Part shown: in pieces, positions 1-5,642 of the stretch
Layout of the letters: each line of letters opens with the position of its first letter
Numbering within the stretch: the first letter of the stretch is position 1
Assembly: GCA_900768125.1 (NCBI GenBank)
Contig: CAAGBS010000008.1
Coordinates: forward strand, 1 to 12,164
Direction of reading: 5' to 3'
Length of the DNA: 12,164 nt
From: Oscillospiraceae bacterium
GTDB taxonomy: Bacteria; Bacillota; Clostridia; Oscillospirales; Ruminococcaceae
The notes under the pieces: model-generated
The model's input: the letters and a program-made list of their open reading frames with translations, nothing else
The model's database searches: none
Told to the model about the DNA's origin: nothing
Made by a program: the position numbers and the translations under genes

Positions 1-138
1 CGGCAGATTTCTATGACTTATATCATCTGCGTCGTTACCAAACCTTGAAATACATACAGTATTACTGCGGTTTGGTGCCTAGCATCTGATATAAGTCATG
101 TACGAAATCTGCTCGTGTCCCGGTTTTTAGAGGTTCCC
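1..138. mobile_element. End of a hairpin-rich element with a 19-bp terminal repeat
   Basis: No gene is seen here. The stretch folds into a three-tier hairpin: 3-11 pairs with 104-112, 13-25 with 87-99 (13 bp), 37-44 with 69-76, and 49-53 with 59-63 around a 5-nt loop. It ends at 120-138 with CCGGTTTTTAGAGGTTCCC, whose exact reverse complement occurs at 12048-12066. A long hairpin inside a short terminal repeat resembles a MITE or the end of an insertion sequence. The left terminus lies outside the window and no transposase is visible, so the family is not assigned. The inverted arms and the exact 19-bp match are seen directly; mobility is inferred. Confidence 0.55.
120..138. repeat. 19-bp inverted repeat, left copy
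   Basis: CCGGTTTTTAGAGGTTCCC is the perfect reverse complement of 12048-12066. The two copies face each other across 11.9 kb, as expected for the inner ends of two copies of the same element family. A TATAAT hexamer (140-145) begins one base past the repeat, so the upstream part of any promoter for the next gene would lie in the element. Confidence 0.85.
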
Positions 139-139
139 G

Positions 140-145
140 TATAAT
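140..145 (+). promoter_or_regulatory. Possible -10 box for the GH43 gene at the element junction
   Basis: TATAAT starts one base after the terminal repeat and 29 nt before the GH43 start codon. No good -35 hexamer lies 16-18 bp upstream: positions 117-122 read GTCCCG. The promoter call is therefore weak. If real, it is a hybrid promoter whose upstream half comes from the mobile element. Confidence 0.3.
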
Positions 146-168
146 AATATTCGAAAGGAATCACCGCT

Positions 169-1638
169 ATGATATATCACAACCCAGTAGTCAAAGGCTT
201 TTACCCTGACCCCAGCGTATGCGCATACAACGGAAAGTACTTCATGGTATGCAGTTCGTTCCAGTATTTCCCCGGCGTTCCGCTGTTCGAGAGCGAAGAC
301 CTCGTGAACTGGAAGCAGATAGGCTACGTCCTCACCCGCAGCACACAGGTAATGCTCGACAAGATAAACAGCTCCGGTGGAGTTTTCGCGCCGACTATCC
401 GCTGCAACAACGGCAGATTTTACATGGTGACCACCAACGACACCACACATCAGAACTTCTATGTCTACACCGATGACATCTACGGAGAATGGTCCGAGCC
501 GATATACGTTGACCAGGGCGGCATCGACCCCTCGCTTTTCTTTGAGAACGGCCACACCTACTTCATGAGCAACGGCGCGGACGACAACGGCGTTGGCGGC
601 GTGGTCCAGTGCGAAATAGACATCGCGGACGGAAAGAAGCTGTCCCCCAGCCGCTGCATTTGGCAGGGCTCCGGCGGACGCTACCTCGAAAGCCCGCATC
701 TCTACAAAATAAACGGCACCTACTACCTCATGGCGGCAGAGGGCGGCACGGAATACGGTCACATGATAACCTGTGCGCGTGCCGATTCAGTCTGGGGGAA
801 GTTCGAGAGCAATCCGAAAAACCCTGTGCTCACCAACCGCAACAAGGCTCCGTATATAATTCAGGGCATAGGTCACGGCGACCTTATCCAGGACAAGTAC
901 GGGGACTGGCATGTGCTGTCGCTCGGATTCCGTCAGCAGCACATCTGGAGACCCTACCACAACCTGGGCCGCGAAGTGTTCCTCACACCGGTGACTTTCG
1001 GCGCAGACGGCTGGTTCACCTGCGGAAAGGACGGCACCACCGATGAAACCTACGAAATCAAGGGCGATTTCACACAGAACGAACCGCGCGTGTTCACGTT
1101 TGAGAACACCGACTGGAACGTGGAGTGGTGCTTCATGCGCCGTCCGGTGATGTCAGACTACGAGCTGACCAAAGACAAGGCGGTGCTTCACGGCTCGGAT
1201 ATCACGCTTGACGATGTGGATTCTCCGACATTTGTTGCCATGCGCCAGCGCGATTTCGTGATGGAGATGAAATCCGAAGTAAAGCTGACCGGCGGCGTTG
1301 GCACTATCGGCGGACTCACCGTGCTGATAACCGAAAACGAGCATTATGACATTCTGCTCGAAAAGACCGCGGAGGGCTGCAATGCAGTTCTCATGCTGAA
1401 CATAGGCGGGATAAAGCACCGCCAGAACGCAGTTTCCATAACCGGAGATTCCGCAGTGCTCACGATAAAGGCTGACAATTTCGGGTACAGCTTCTTTGCG
1501 GGGGACATACAGCTTGGCTACGGAAGCTCCAAGTACCTCACCAGCGAGGTCGCGGAGGGCTTCACCGGAGTAATGACCGGACTTTATGCCGCGCATGGAA
1601 CGGCTGAGTTCACCAACTTTGAGTGCAGGTACGAATAA
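169..1638 (+). CDS. GH43 family beta-xylosidase / alpha-L-arabinofuranosidase
   Basis: Predicted intracellular glycoside hydrolase of family 43 that would release xylose (and possibly arabinose) from short xylo-oligosaccharides. The 489-residue protein has the three GH43 acidic residues in the expected context: catalytic base Asp14 in FYPDPS, pKa-modulating Asp120 in GGIDPS, and general acid Glu174 in YLESPH. The five-bladed propeller should cover about residues 1-300. Residues about 310-489 form a beta-rich C-terminal domain, as in two-domain GH43 xylosidases of the XynB3/SXA type. There is no signal peptide, so imported oligosaccharides are the likely substrate. An AAGGAA ribosome binding site lies 8 nt before the ATG. 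The gene stands alone, with a mobile-element end immediately upstream and no transporter or regulator beside it. The family is confident; xylosidase versus arabinofuranosidase specificity is inferred. Confidence 0.93.
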   Translation: MIYHNPVVKGFYPDPSVCAYNGKYFMVCSSFQYFPGVPLFESEDLVNWKQIGYVLTRSTQVMLDKINSSGGVFAPTIRCNNGRFYMVTTNDTTHQNFYVYTDDIYGEWSEPIYVDQGGIDPSLFFENGHTYFMSNGADDNGVGGVVQCEIDIADGKKLSPSRCIWQGSGGRYLESPHLYKINGTYYLMAAEGGTEYGHMITCARADSVWGKFESNPKNPVLTNRNKAPYIIQGIGHGDLIQDKYGDWHVLSLGFRQQHIWRPYHNLGREVFLTPVTFGADGWFTCGKDGTTDETYEIKGDFTQNEPRVFTFENTDWNVEWCFMRRPVMSDYELTKDKAVLHGSDITLDDVDSPTFVAMRQRDFVMEMKSEVKLTGGVGTIGGLTVLITENEHYDILLEKTAEGCNAVLMLNIGGIKHRQNAVSITGDSAVLTIKADNFGYSFFAGDIQLGYGSSKYLTSEVAEGFTGVMTGLYAAHGTAEFTNFECRYE

Positions 1639-1655
1639 TAATTCGGTATTAAAAT

Positions 1656-1690
1656 GCGGTAGGGACAATCAGGACGATTGTCCGGACCGC
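1656..1690. repeat. Small palindromic repeat, copy 1
   Basis: A 15-bp imperfect stem (GCGGTAGGGACAATC against GATTGTCCGGACCGC, two mismatches) encloses the loop AGGAC. It shares its sequence plan and identical loop with the second copy at 1725-1757. It looks like a dispersed intergenic palindromic element of the REP/BOX kind and has no coding potential. Confidence 0.75.
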
Positions 1691-1696
1691 CCCCCA

Positions 1697-1716
1697 GCGG
1701 CGCAAGGACGCGCCGC
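1697..1716. repeat. GC-rich hairpin between the two palindromic repeats
   Basis: GCGGCGC (1697-1703) pairs perfectly with GCGCCGC (1710-1716) around a 6-nt loop. It sits between the two related palindromes, so the three together make a three-hairpin cluster of about 100 bp. Confidence 0.6.
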
Positions 1717-1724
1717 ATTCAAGG

Positions 1725-1757
1725 GCGGTAGGGGCAATCAGGACGATTGCCCCTACC
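1725..1757. repeat. Small palindromic repeat, copy 2
   Basis: A perfect 13-bp stem (GGTAGGGGCAATC, 1727-1739, with GATTGCCCCTACC, 1745-1757) encloses the loop AGGAC, as in copy 1. The base change between copies (GGGACAATC to GGGGCAATC) is matched by a compensating change on the other arm (GATTGTCC to GATTGCCCC). This suggests that the fold, not only the sequence, is maintained. Confidence 0.8.
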
Positions 1758-1777
1758 CTACACAATTATTATAAATG

Positions 1778-1819
1778 AAAAGCAGGTAAAGGATCCAGCG
1801 ATTTCTTACCTGCTTTTTT
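1778..1819. terminator. Bidirectional terminator between GH43 gene and birA
   Basis: AAAAGCAGGTAA (1778-1789) pairs with TTACCTGCTTTT, which continues into a T-run ending at 1819. Each strand therefore has a stem followed by T residues. It lies between the convergent GH43 (+) and birA (-) genes and can serve both. Confidence 0.85.
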
Positions 1820-1849
1820 ATTTAAACTCATTTTTAAATTCCGAATCAT

Positions 1850-2809
1850 TCAGAACCCGCCCGTTATGGATATCTCCCCGGAACGCAGCACTTCCCTGCC
1901 CGCAGCAGTCTCCAGCACCAGGCAGCCGCTGTCGTCTATCGCAAGCGCTCTTCCGGTGCGCTCAGCGCCGTTCTGCCGGAATATGACTTCCCGCCCGAGC
2001 ACCAGCGAGCGCTCGCGGTATTTTTTCAACAGCTCCGGCGCAGACGTGTCAGCCGAGTAGTCCAGCAGGCGGCAGGCGATATCCGCGCACAGCCTGCTCC
2101 GCTCCGCAAACACGCCCACCGAGCCTGCCACCGCTGCGATATCCTCCGGAAAATCCTCCGTGCTGATGTTCAGACCTATCCCCACTATCACGGATTCAGC
2201 CATTCCGCTCTCAAAGTCGCTCATCGCTTCGGTGAGTATACCCGCTATCTTCCTGCCGGAAAAGAAAATATCGTTCACCCACTTAATGCCAGCCTGCACG
2301 CCGCAGACTGCTTCCAGGCTGTCAGTTATGGCGCACGCCGCGGCTATAGTCAGCCCGATACAGTCGGAGAGCGGTCTCTGCGGCTTCAGCAGCACACTCA
2401 TATAAAGCCCGGTGTTCGCCGGGGAATAGAAAGACTTTCCGAACCGCCCGCGACCGGCTGTCTGCTCATCTGCGGCTATGATGGTGCCGTGGGGCATTCC
2501 CCGCAGCGCGGCGGATTTAGCTTCCGTGTTGGTAGAACTAACCGTCCGGAAGACCTCGACCGGAACGTCCCGGTATTTCTCCGCAAGGTACATTCTAACT
2601 GACTCCGCAGTCAGCACGTCGCTTCGCGGCTCCAGCATATATCCCCGGTTCGTCCCCGCAGTAATGCTGTAGCCCTCCTCCTGGAGCTGCTTCACCGCTT
2701 TCCAGACCGCCGCCCTGGATACACCCAGCCTGTCCGCAAGCTCCTGACCGGACACCGAGTTTCCCCGGGACTGCTCCAGTAACGCAGCGACCTCATTCTT
2801 TATCGCCAT
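1850..2809 (-). CDS. birA: Bifunctional biotin-protein ligase / biotin operon repressor BirA
   Basis: Activates biotin to biotinoyl-AMP and transfers it to the lysine of biotin carboxyl carrier proteins. As a repressor it would bind DNA in the adenylate-bound form. The 319-residue protein has an N-terminal winged helix (about 1-60, recognition region DRLGVSRAAVWKAVK). The catalytic domain has SSTN (91-94), the nucleotide loop GRGRFGKSF (119-127), KWVND (176-180; the family usually has KWPND), KIAGILTE (187-194) and VGIGLNI (209-215). A small C-terminal SH3-like domain occupies about 270-319. A GGGGGA ribosome binding site lies 6 nt before the ATG. It is transcribed alone, divergently from the SRP RNA. 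No biotin synthesis or transport gene is in the window. The call is firm; the repressor role rests on the intact helix-turn-helix domain. Confidence 0.96.
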   Translation of the reverse strand: MAIKNEVAALLEQSRGNSVSGQELADRLGVSRAAVWKAVKQLQEEGYSITAGTNRGYMLEPRSDVLTAESVRMYLAEKYRDVPVEVFRTVSSTNTEAKSAALRGMPHGTIIAADEQTAGRGRFGKSFYSPANTGLYMSVLLKPQRPLSDCIGLTIAAACAITDSLEAVCGVQAGIKWVNDIFFSGRKIAGILTEAMSDFESGMAESVIVGIGLNISTEDFPEDIAAVAGSVGVFAERSRLCADIACRLLDYSADTSAPELLKKYRERSLVLGREVIFRQNGAERTGRALAIDDSGCLVLETAAGREVLRSGEISITGGF

Positions 2810-2842
2810 GCTGTTCCCCCATTCTTCGTATCATCTGCAACT

Positions 2843-2871
2843 ATTATATACCATCTTTCCGATTTTTTCAA
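2843..2871 (-). promoter_or_regulatory. Promoter of birA
   Basis: Read on the minus strand, TTGAAA (2871-2866) and TATAAT (2848-2843) are separated by exactly 17 bp, a near-consensus sigma-A promoter. The predicted start is about 25-30 nt before the birA ATG. I saw no clear long palindrome over the promoter that would mark a BirA operator. Confidence 0.85.
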
Positions 2872-2910
2872 GTTCTGATTCGGCTTCAGCGACTTTTTTT
2901 CGGAAACTAC

Positions 2911-2939
2911 TTGATTTTTCTGCTGAAATAGAGTATAAT
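2911..2939 (+). promoter_or_regulatory. Promoter of the SRP RNA (and probably dnaX)
   Basis: TTGATT (2911-2916) and a perfect TATAAT (2934-2939) are 17 bp apart. The start should fall near 2946, about 20 nt before the first paired base of the SRP RNA, so a short 5' leader would need trimming. The -35 boxes of this and the divergent birA promoter are only 39 bp apart. Confidence 0.88.
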
Positions 2940-2965
2940 AATGGGGTAAGTATTAAAAAATCAAT

Positions 2966-3097
2966 AAATGCTCTCGCTTATGGGGACAGACCCTGTGCAA
3001 CGGAGTGCTGTGAACCATGTCAGGCGGGGAACCGAGCAGCATTAAGCGGATTTCTCTGTGTGCCGCAGTCAGCCTGTTCCCATAATCGAGGGCATTT
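2966..3097 (+). ncRNA. ffs: Signal recognition particle RNA (4.5S-like, small bacterial type)
   Basis: RNA core of the signal recognition particle, which with Ffh targets nascent membrane and secreted proteins to FtsY. The conserved domain IV is clear: GTCAGG (3019-3024), CGG, tetraloop GGAA (3028-3031), CCG, AGCAGC (3035-3040), matching the E. coli pattern with the asymmetric Ffh-binding loops in place. The ends form a nearly continuous 24-bp helix between 2966-2989 and 3074-3097, interrupted mainly by G-U pairs and one mismatch. At about 130 nt it lacks an Alu domain, unlike the roughly 270-nt RNA of Bacillus. The 3' helix runs into TATATTTTT, which may partly terminate transcription. The position just before dnaX is the usual Firmicutes arrangement. 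The exact 5' and 3' ends are estimates. Confidence 0.93.
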
Positions 3098-3133
3098 ATA
3101 TTTTTGCGGATTTTTCCGAGCGGGGGTGCGGCT

Positions 3134-5221
3134 GTGTATCTGGCATTATATAGAAAATACCGTCCGAGAACTTTCGACGATGTCATCTCCCAGCCGGAAA
3201 TAGTCACCACGCTGAAAAATCAGATATCCGAGGGCAACAACGCCCACGCCTATCTCTTCACCGGAAGCCGCGGCACCGGAAAGACGACCTGCGCGAAAAT
3301 ACTCGCGATGGCGCTCAACTGCAAGCACCCCGTAAACGGCAATCCCTGCCTTGAATGCGAAAACTGCCGGGAGATAGCCGAGGGGAAAGCTACGGATATC
3401 GTCGAAATGGACGCCGCCAGCAACCGCGGCGTAAACGATGTTCACGACATGCAGGATCAGCTGGCGTACACGCCGGTAAGCTGCAAGTACCGCGTATATA
3501 TCCTCGACGAGGTGCATATGTTCACGGTGGACGCGTTCAACGCGCTGCTCAAAACACTTGAGGAGCCTCCGGCGCACGTTATTTTCATTCTTGCGACGAC
3601 CGAACTGCACAAAGTCCCGGCGACCATTCTTTCGCGCTGCCAGCGTTTCGAGTTCAGAAGAATTGATATCGCGGACAGTTCCGCGAGACTGCTCAGCATT
3701 GCCGGGCAGGAGGGATTCTCCCTCTCGCAGGAAGCAGCGGATATGATATCCAGAATTTCAGACGGCGGAATGAGAGACGCGCTCTCGCTGCTTGACCGCT
3801 GCATCGCAGTCAGCCGCGACGTCACTGAGGAAGTCGTCAGAAACTGCGCCGGCGTGGCGGATAACCACCACCTCTATCTGCTCGCAGAGATGACCGCGCA
3901 GAGGAATATCCCCGGCTGTATCCAGCTTCTGGAACAGCTTTACAAGGGCGGCAAGGACATTGCCCGGGTCATGGACGAGCTTGCAGGCGTTTTCCGCGAC
4001 CTCATGATATGCAAAAGCGCTCCCGCTGAAAAGGGACTGCTCTCAGCAATGCCGCACGACCACCCCGAGATAGAGCGCCTTGCCGGACTTTTTTCGCTTG
4101 ACGAAATACTCCGCTGTCTGACGCTAATTCAGGAATGCACCGATAATATAGCACGCTCCCGCAGCCGCAGGACGCTCGCGGAGATGTGCTTCGTTAAGCT
4201 GTGCACCGGCGCTCCCACTGCGGCTCAGGCTGCGGCGGCAAAGACCGTTGGCGCAGTCAGCCAGTCCGGGAACGCCCGGAATTTCGCGAAACCCGCCGCA
4301 AGCAAACCGATGGGCAGCGAGTTCACTCCCCTGCCGGACGAAAAGCTTGATCCCTCCCGTGCAGCTACAGTTAACAAGCTGAGGGAGATTTTCAACCGCA
4401 GCGAGGCTCCCGCCGAAAAGCCAGAGCCAGTCCGTGAAGCAAAGCCCGCTGCGCCGGAAAAATCAGCGATATCCCCAGCTCCGGCAAAACAGGAGAAGAC
4501 GCCTCCGGCTGATCTTCCGTTCGATATCGGGGAACCGAAAAAGACTGACGTTCCCGCCGCTGCGAAGCCCGCGGCTCCGGCTGTACAGGACGCACCGGCT
4601 TCAGCCAAGCCAGCCGAACCGGATAATCCGCCCATGCCGGAGATGAACAGCAGACCCGCCGCGCCGGAATTTGACTACAACATTCCGGAAGAGCCGCCTG
4701 TGGAGTACACTCCCCCGCGGGAATTTGCTACCACACCCGAGCCGCAGACTGCTCCGGAACAGCCCGCCGAACCTGCTAAGCCAGTTAAGCCGTCAGTTAA
4801 GGCTGAAACTCCGGCGAAATCCGGCGAAATCAAGGCTGAATCAAAGAAACCAGCTGAACCTGAATCCTCACCCGCACCGGATACAGGATACACGAAACTC
4901 GTAAGTCTGACCCAGGAAGAATGGAGCCAGATCATCGAAAAAGTCCCCAGCCCGCTCTACGGCGCGATGCTGGACGGCTCCACCGCCACAGTCAACGAAG
5001 ACGGCGTGCTGGAGATACACACCGGAAACCTCATGCTGCAGGGAATTGTCAGCGATGGCTGCCAGGAGCTTGAAAAGGAGCTTGCAGGCGCTTTCGGAAA
5101 GAAGATCCGCGCACGCGTGGTCGGTGAAGAACAGGAAAACACAGACGAGGAAAAAGACCTCCCTGTGAAGCAGCTGCTGGACAAAGCTCGGCAGCTCAAT
5201 ATAGAAGTTGACATTAAATGA
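3134..5221 (+). CDS. dnaX: DNA polymerase III subunits gamma/tau DnaX
   Basis: ATPase of the clamp loader that puts the beta sliding clamp on primed DNA and tethers polymerase cores. I chose GTG at 3134 because it yields the family N-terminus (M)YLALYRKYRP and follows the G-rich ribosome binding site GCGGGGG; a TTG at 3104 in frame would add ten unrelated residues. In this numbering (695 aa) the AAA+ domain has Walker A GSRGTGKT (44-51), zinc cysteines 63, 72, 75 and 78, Walker B ILDEVHM (123-129) and the sensor SRC motif (167-169). A Pro/Ala/Lys/Glu-rich linker spans about 355-585 and a C-terminal domain about 586-695. The protein is longer than many Firmicutes homologues because of this linker. 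The only convincing promoter upstream is that of the SRP RNA, 37 nt before this gene. ybaB follows after 16 nt. Confidence 0.96.
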   Translation: MYLALYRKYRPRTFDDVISQPEIVTTLKNQISEGNNAHAYLFTGSRGTGKTTCAKILAMALNCKHPVNGNPCLECENCREIAEGKATDIVEMDAASNRGVNDVHDMQDQLAYTPVSCKYRVYILDEVHMFTVDAFNALLKTLEEPPAHVIFILATTELHKVPATILSRCQRFEFRRIDIADSSARLLSIAGQEGFSLSQEAADMISRISDGGMRDALSLLDRCIAVSRDVTEEVVRNCAGVADNHHLYLLAEMTAQRNIPGCIQLLEQLYKGGKDIARVMDELAGVFRDLMICKSAPAEKGLLSAMPHDHPEIERLAGLFSLDEILRCLTLIQECTDNIARSRSRRTLAEMCFVKLCTGAPTAAQAAAAKTVGAVSQSGNARNFAKPAASKPMGSEFTPLPDEKLDPSRAATVNKLREIFNRSEAPAEKPEPVREAKPAAPEKSAISPAPAKQEKTPPADLPFDIGEPKKTDVPAAAKPAAPAVQDAPASAKPAEPDNPPMPEMNSRPAAPEFDYNIPEEPPVEYTPPREFATTPEPQTAPEQPAEPAKPVKPSVKAETPAKSGEIKAESKKPAEPESSPAPDTGYTKLVSLTQEEWSQIIEKVPSPLYGAMLDGSTATVNEDGVLEIHTGNLMLQGIVSDGCQELEKELAGAFGKKIRARVVGEEQENTDEEKDLPVKQLLDKARQLNIEVDIK

Positions 5222-5237
5222 AAGGATATTTACCAAC

Positions 5238-5585
5238 ATGAAAGCAAGATTACCTCAGGGATACCAGAATTCCACACCTAACATGAACCAGATGGTAAGA
5301 AAAGCACAGAAAATGCAGGAGGACATCGGCAAGATCCAGGAAGAGCTTGCTGTCAAGGAGTTCACAAAGCAGGTCGGCGGCGGCGCTATCGAGCTGGTCA
5401 TGACCGGAGACAAGCAGCTGAAGTCCGTTACCATCAAGCCTGAGGTCGTTGACCCCGAGGATATCGAAATGCTGCAGGATCTCATCATCAGCGGCGTCAA
5501 CGAGATACTCAAGGAAGTTGACGACTACGGTGCAGCTGAGATGGAAAAGGTGACCGGCGGCGTTTCCTTCCCTGGCTTCATCTGA
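5238..5585 (+). CDS. ybaB: YbaB/EbfC family nucleoid-associated protein
   Basis: Small DNA-binding protein (115 aa) that forms tweezer-shaped dimers on the nucleoid and is usually co-encoded with dnaX and recR. ATG 5238 gives the typical start MKARLPQGYQ. After it come an N-terminal helix rich in Gln/Lys/Met (about residues 18-38, MVRKAQKMQEDIGKIQEEL), the central strands with GGGAIELVMTGDKQLKSVTI (about 48-67) and the C-terminal helical part ending GGVSFPGFI. An AAAGGA ribosome binding site (5221-5226) overlaps the dnaX stop codon with a rather long 11-nt spacer. This suggests translation linked to dnaX. Function in Firmicutes is poorly defined beyond DNA binding; the family call is firm. 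Confidence 0.94.
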   Translation: MKARLPQGYQNSTPNMNQMVRKAQKMQEDIGKIQEELAVKEFTKQVGGGAIELVMTGDKQLKSVTIKPEVVDPEDIEMLQDLIISGVNEILKEVDDYGAAEMEKVTGGVSFPGFI

Positions 5586-5606
5586 TCGCCCACAAGATAA
5601 TAATTC

Positions 5607-5633
5607 ACGGGCGGGTCTTTCTGATCCGCCCGT
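5607..5633 (+). terminator. Stem-loop between ybaB and comEC, possible partial terminator
   Basis: ACGGGCGGGTC (5607-5617) pairs with GATCCGCCCGT (5623-5633) through 11 bp with one G-U pair and a 5-nt loop. Only TCGATATTT follows, without a proper T-run. It may act as an attenuator or RNA-stability element instead of a full terminator. It ends 9 nt before the comEC ATG, where a ribosome binding site would be expected. Confidence 0.55.
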
Positions 5634-5642
5634 TCGATATTT

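Noticed and set aside
1656..1757. Repeated hairpins considered as a CRISPR array
   Set aside because: There are only two related units, each self-complementary over its whole length, without regular unique spacers and without cas genes.
1586..1774. Short plus-strand open frame running from the GH43 3' end through the palindromic repeats
   Set aside because: It merely reads through the repeat units, giving a repeated peptide pattern; there is no ribosome binding site and no match to a known protein.
3104..3133. Upstream TTG start for dnaX at 3104
   Set aside because: It would begin only a few bases after the SRP RNA without a ribosome binding site; the GTG at 3134 has a G-rich site and gives the conserved DnaX N-terminus.
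4530..4545. A-rich run in dnaX considered as a programmed frameshift site for making the short gamma subunit
   Set aside because: The run is only five A followed by G, lacks the A AAA AAG heptamer, and no Shine-Dalgarno-like stimulator or strong stem is placed as in E. coli.
5208..5237. Upstream TTG start for ybaB at 5208
   Set aside because: It lies inside the dnaX coding end without its own ribosome binding site; ATG 5238 gives the usual MKARLPQG start.
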